Part shown: positions 6,380 through 9,358 of the stretch, piece after piece
How positions within the stretch are numbered: the stretch's first letter is position 1
How the letters are laid out: each line of letters starts with the position of its first letter
Assembly: GCA_937911965.1 (NCBI GenBank)
Contig: CALDPL010000122.1
Coordinates: 1-9,358, forward strand
Direction: 5' to 3'
Length of the DNA stretch: 9,358 nt
DNA from: an uncultured Allomuricauda sp.
GTDB taxonomy: Bacteria; Bacteroidota; Bacteroidia; Flavobacteriales; Flavobacteriaceae
Translations under genes and position numbers: made by a program
The notes under the pieces: model-generated
Told to the model about the DNA's origin: nothing
Database searches by the model: none
The model's input: only the letters and a program-made list of their open reading frames with translations

Positions 6380-7247
6380 TGTTGACCGGTTTGTTGTTTT
6401 TGGCCTCTCTCTCCTTTTGGGCCTCTTCCTCTTTTTTGGCATCCTGTCTGAGGACCCATCCGGAGATATAGATGCTCAATTGGTAGAGCAAAAGGATGGG
6501 AATGGCCACCACGGTCTGGCTTGCCACATCCGGGGGGGTGATGATGGCCGATAGGATAAGGACCAGCACCAAGGCCATCTTTCTGTATTTCTTGAGGAAT
6601 TCCGGGGTCACCAATCCGACCTTGGTCAGGAAATAAATAATGATGGGAAGTTCGAACATGATCCCACAGGCGATCACCGAAGCCCGTACCGTGGAGACGT
6701 AGGAGGCCAGGTCGATTTCATTGAGGACTTCGCTGCTCACCTGGTAGGTACCCAAGAAATTGATGGACAGGGGAGCGACCACATAATAGCCGAAGACCAC
6801 CCCGATGAAGAACAGGAAGGAGGCCGTTAGGATGAACCCCCTGGAATGTTTGCGTTCATTCTCGTAGAGCCCCGGACTGATGAACCGCCAAAGTTCGTAC
6901 AGGATGTATGGAAACCCCAAAATGATACCGGCCCAGATGGAAGTCCAGATATGGGCCGAAAATTGTCCGGCCATCAACCGGCTCTGAATGGTAAAGGGCA
7001 GGGACCCCCCGCAGAAATCGGAGTCGATCCCAAAGAAAGTGGCAAGCTTGCAAAAGAACCTATAGGTGGGGAATTCCATGTTCTTCGGTCCGAAGATGAT
7101 GACATCGAAAATAAAGCCCTTGAAGGCAAAGGCCACACAGGCGATGATCACCACGGCCAAGGTGGAACGGATTAGATGCCACCGAAGTTCCTCCAAATGG
7201 TCCAGAAAGGACATTTCATCCGGGTTTTTCTTTGCTTTCTTTACCAT
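6369..7247 (-). CDS. tatC: Twin-arginine translocase subunit TatC
   Basis: TatC is the inner-membrane receptor of the Tat system, which binds the twin-arginine signal and exports folded proteins. The 292-residue product begins with the family segment MSFLDHLEELRWHLIRS (12-28, with Glu20). It continues with LYELWRFISPGLYENERK (116-133, with Glu129) and FELPIIIYFLTKVGLVTPEFL (198-218, with Glu199), and ends with the last two helices around RKMALVLVLILSAIITPPD and QTVVAIPILLLYQLSIYIS. Six hydrophobic segments are visible. It is longer than E. coli TatC (258) because of an enlarged first periplasmic loop (about 50-95, containing Cys66 and Cys79) and a charged C-terminal tail rich in Lys and Glu (268-292). 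The ATG at 7247 overlaps the kdsD stop by one base (TAATG). tatA/tatB are not in the window. Confidence 0.95.
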   Translation of the reverse strand: MVKKAKKNPDEMSFLDHLEELRWHLIRSTLAVVIIACVAFAFKGFIFDVIIFGPKNMEFPTYRFFCKLATFFGIDSDFCGGSLPFTIQSRLMAGQFSAHIWTSIWAGIILGFPYILYELWRFISPGLYENERKHSRGFILTASFLFFIGVVFGYYVVAPLSINFLGTYQVSSEVLNEIDLASYVSTVRASVIACGIMFELPIIIYFLTKVGLVTPEFLKKYRKMALVLVLILSAIITPPDVASQTVVAIPILLLYQLSIYISGWVLRQDAKKEEEAQKEREAKNNKPVNNGK

Positions 7248-8239
7248 TATAGGATTCCCTCGTTTATCAGGTTATGGAGATGGACGACCCCGGCATAGGT
7301 GTCGCCGTCAAAGGCCAACAATTGTGAGATGTTCTTTTCCTGCAACAGTTTAAGGGCATTGACGGCCAAGGTGTCCACCGCAACGGATTTTGGATTGGAG
7401 GTCATGATGTCCTTGGCGGTGAGGCCGCTGATGTTGTCGTATTTGTTGAGCATCCTCCGGATGTCCCCGTCGGTGACGATGCCGACCACCTTTCCCCGAT
7501 CGCTCACGGCGGTCACCCCGAGCATTTTCTCGGAAATTTCGATGATCACTTCCTTGACGCTTGAATTTATGTCGACCTCGGGCTTGCTGTTGCCGCTGAC
7601 GATGTCCGCGACCCTGAGGTAGAGTTTCTTGCCCAGGGAGCCCCCTGGGTGGTATTTTGCAAAGTCGGAACTGCTGAAGCCCCGGAGTTCCAACAGGCAG
7701 ATGGCCAGGGCATCCCCGATGGCCATTTGGGCCGTGGTACTGGTGGTGGGGGCCAGATCGTTTGGACAGGCCTCCTTGTCCACATGGGCGCCCAGCACAA
7801 AATCGGCCTGTTTGGCAAGGATGGATTCCATATTGCCGGTGATTCCGATCAATTTGTTGCCCCCGGATTTGATCAGCGGCAACAAAGCCTTTATTTCAGG
7901 GGTGTTCCCGCTCTTGGACAGGCAGATCACCACATCGTCCTGTTGGATGGTGCCAAGGTCCCCGTGAATGGCGTCCGCGGCATGCATAAAGATGGAGGGG
8001 GTGCCCGTGGAGTTCAGGGTGGCCACTATTTTTGAGGCGACAATGGCACTTTTTCCAACACCTGAAACCACAACTCTTCCCTTGGAATCCAGGATGTATT
8101 GCACGGCCAAGGCGAATTGGCCGTCCAACTGATCGATCAGGCCCCCAATGGCCCTGCTCTCCAGTTCGAGGGTTCTCTTTGCTATGGACAAAATGGACTG
8201 GATGTCGTTCAAGCCAATTAATGAATTATGTGGTTGCAA
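7247..8239 (-). CDS. kdsD: Arabinose-5-phosphate isomerase KdsD/KpsF (SIS + two CBS domains)
   Basis: The enzyme converts ribulose 5-phosphate to arabinose 5-phosphate, the first step toward Kdo for lipopolysaccharide. The 330-residue frame has an SIS domain (about 45-190) with GVGKS (60-64), MHAADAIHGDLG (85-96), LSKSGNTPE (107-115), ACPNDLAPTTSTTA (157-170) and KYHPGGSLGKKL (195-206). Lys63, Glu115, Glu156 and His197 match the E. coli KdsD active-site residues (59, 111, 152, 193) with a constant offset of 4. Two CBS domains (about 213-265 and 277-328) follow. There is no ATG near the beginning: the frame opens with TTG at 8239, and another TTG at 8212 gives MNDIQSILSIAK, which fits homologs better in length. 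Neither has a good Shine-Dalgarno. It is the first gene of an operon with tatC, CMD and lptB, overlapping tatC by one base. Confidence 0.93.
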   Translation of the reverse strand: MQPHNSLIGLNDIQSILSIAKRTLELESRAIGGLIDQLDGQFALAVQYILDSKGRVVVSGVGKSAIVASKIVATLNSTGTPSIFMHAADAIHGDLGTIQQDDVVICLSKSGNTPEIKALLPLIKSGGNKLIGITGNMESILAKQADFVLGAHVDKEACPNDLAPTTSTTAQMAIGDALAICLLELRGFSSSDFAKYHPGGSLGKKLYLRVADIVSGNSKPEVDINSSVKEVIIEISEKMLGVTAVSDRGKVVGIVTDGDIRRMLNKYDNISGLTAKDIMTSNPKSVAVDTLAVNALKLLQEKNISQLLAFDGDTYAGVVHLHNLINEGIL

Positions 8240-8269
8240 TCCTAAAAGAATGTCTTATCTTTAAGTTTA

Positions 8270-8277
8270 CAAAACTA
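8270..8277 (-). promoter_or_regulatory. Candidate Bacteroidota -7 element of the kdsD operon
   Basis: On the minus strand this reads TAGTTTTG, an exact match to the Bacteroidota -7 consensus TAnnTTTG, about 30 bases upstream of the first possible kdsD start. The expected upstream TTTG is not clearly present; only a weak TTATGG lies at 8298-8303. If used, the transcript would begin near 8263, giving a leader of about 25-50 bases depending on which TTG is the start codon. Confidence 0.4.
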
Positions 8278-8281
8278 ATCA

Positions 8282-8336
8282 AACTATCCTTTATAGACCA
8301 TAAGGGAATGTGGAATACTTCAAGCACTTGATAGTT
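8282..8336. repeat. Nested inverted repeats in the kdsD-recQ divergent region
   Basis: The arms AACTATC (8282-8288) and GATAGTT (8330-8336) are perfect 7-base inverted copies. Just inside the right arm, and sharing its first two bases, is a smaller inverted repeat TCAAG-CA-CTTGA (8320-8331). The left arm lies directly upstream of the candidate kdsD -7 element, so an operator role is possible. Short arms of this length in AT-rich DNA can occur by chance, and no regulator is identified. Confidence 0.3.
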
Positions 8337-8401
8337 GAAAAAAAAAAGTTTCGACGACCTCCCGGGTTGCCTGGCATTATATTAAATAGAAAAATGCGGA
8401 A

Positions 8402-9358
8402 ATGAGCTTAACGAATACGGATTTGCATTCCTCTCTTAAAAAATATTTTGGTTTTTCTAAATTCAAGGGACTTCAGGAAATTGTTATCAAGAACATCATG
8501 GAGGACAAGGACACCTTTGTGATCATGCCCACCGGAGGTGGGAAATCCCTATGCTACCAATTGCCCGCCCTTGTCAAGGAGGGGACCGCCATAGTGATAT
8601 CCCCCCTGATCGCCCTGATGAAGAACCAGGTGGACGCCATACGGGGAATATCGGAACAGAACGGGATTGCCCATGTCCTGAATTCCTCCCTGACCAAGTC
8701 GGAAGTGAGACAGGTCAAAGAAGATATTTCCAATGGGGTGACCAAACTCCTGTACGTCGCCCCCGAATCCCTGACCAAGGAAGACAATATCGAGTTCCTG
8801 AGAAAGGTCACCCTATCCTTTGTGGCGGTGGACGAGGCCCACTGCATATCGGAATGGGGCCATGATTTCAGGCCGGAGTACCGCAACATCAAAGGAATCA
8901 TCAACCGTTTGGGGGAGGGAATCCCGATAATCGGCCTTACCGCCACGGCGACCCCAAAGGTACAGGAGGACATCATCAAAAACCTGGGGATGGTCGATGC
9001 CAAGGTCTTCAAGGCCTCTTTCAACAGGCCCAACCTCTTTTATGAGGTCAGGCCCAAGACCCAGAATGTGGATGCGGACATCATCCGTTTTGTAAAACAG
9101 CATCGGGGAAAGTCCGGCATCATCTATTGTCTCAGCCGAAAAAAGGTGGAGGAACTGGCACAGGTCCTTCAGGTCAACGAAATCAGTGCGGTGCCCTACC
9201 ACGCGGGCTTTGATGCCAAGACCCGTTCCAAATACCAGGACATGTTCCTGATGGAGGATGTGGACGTGGTGGTGGCCACCATAGCCTTTGGTATGGGAAT
9301 CGACAAGCCCGATGTGCGTTTTGTGATCCACCACGACATTCCCAAGAGCATTGAGAGC
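8402..9358 (+). CDS. recQ: ATP-dependent DNA helicase RecQ (3' end outside the window)
   Basis: RecQ is a 3'-5' DNA helicase of recombination and replication-fork repair. The 319 codons in the window cover both RecA-like domains: motif 0 (YFGFSKFKGLQEIVI, 15-29), Walker A TGGGKS (44-49) in MPTGGGKSLCYQLPAL, DEAH (144-147) followed by the RecQ-specific aromatic loop CISEWGHDFRPEY (148-160), motif III TATAT (180-184), SFNRPNLFYEV (206-216), the motif IV region IIYCLSRKKVEEL (240-252) and AFGMGIDKPDVRFVIHHDIP (295-314). The zinc-binding, winged-helix and HRDC parts lie beyond the right edge. The frame has no stop to the window end. The ATG at 8402 is preceded by a purine-rich GCGGAA. The gene diverges from kdsD. 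An ATG at 8394 in another frame ends after three codons at the TGA that overlaps the recQ start. Confidence 0.95.
   Translation, partial: MSLTNTDLHSSLKKYFGFSKFKGLQEIVIKNIMEDKDTFVIMPTGGGKSLCYQLPALVKEGTAIVISPLIALMKNQVDAIRGISEQNGIAHVLNSSLTKSEVRQVKEDISNGVTKLLYVAPESLTKEDNIEFLRKVTLSFVAVDEAHCISEWGHDFRPEYRNIKGIINRLGEGIPIIGLTATATPKVQEDIIKNLGMVDAKVFKASFNRPNLFYEVRPKTQNVDADIIRFVKQHRGKSGIIYCLSRKKVEELAQVLQVNEISAVPYHAGFDAKTRSKYQDMFLMEDVDVVVATIAFGMGIDKPDVRFVIHHDIPKSIES

Noticed and set aside
6380..6442. A 21-residue N-terminal extension of the carboxymuconolactone decarboxylase-like protein
   Set aside because: The extra residues are the tatC tail read in another frame (a Lys/Arg-rich string); the ATG at 6379 matches the family start.
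8338..8347. Run of A between kdsD and recQ as an intrinsic terminator
   Set aside because: It lies between divergent promoters and no GC-rich stem precedes it in a useful orientation.
8554..9334. Minus-strand open frames opposite recQ
   Set aside because: They lie antisense to the unmistakable RecQ motifs and show no family features.

Overview
The window reads as chromosomal DNA of a Flavobacteriaceae-type Bacteroidota, of roughly balanced GC content. The evidence is the proteins themselves: a two-domain ABC-F of Bacteroidota Uup type, a DUF4105/Lnb-like membrane protein, a TatC with an enlarged first periplasmic loop, and the recQ / kdsD-tatC-carboxymuconolactone decarboxylase-lptB neighbourhood. 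The genus cannot be fixed from the sequence alone. Genes are tightly packed: the largest gaps are about 220 and 160 bases, and no RNA gene, CRISPR array or intact mobile element is visible.

Layout. Bases 1 to about 185 are anomalous: the start of panD, a piece of an ABC-exporter nucleotide-binding domain and the truncated end of a cobalamin adenosyltransferase gene are joined at short shared sequences. This looks like a contig-edge chimera rather than a gene. From about 170 to 4410 all genes run on the minus strand, in transcription order: DUF4105 membrane protein, ABC-F ATPase, a shortened methyltransferase-like protein, a 51-residue membrane protein that is easily missed, and cob(I)alamin adenosyltransferase (cut off). 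A short divergent region (4411-4490) separates this group from pssA on the plus strand. pssA ends tail-to-tail, with a 4-base overlap, against lptB, the last gene of a second minus-strand operon, kdsD-tatC-CMD-lptB (8239 to 5231). A second divergent region (8240-8401) leads to recQ on the plus strand, which runs off the right edge.

How the genes fit together. The central and right parts are housekeeping for the cell envelope: phospholipid synthesis (PssA), Kdo precursor synthesis (KdsD), lipopolysaccharide export (LptB), folded-protein export (TatC) and perhaps lipoprotein processing (DUF4105). The kdsD-tatC and tatC-CMD junctions overlap by 1 and 11 bases, which suggests translational coupling. 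I see no convincing undescribed defence, mobile or biosynthetic system. The points most worth a second look are the three-part chimera at the left edge, the methyltransferase-like gene that has lost its SAM-binding core but stays open, and the small basic membrane protein between it and the adenosyltransferase gene.
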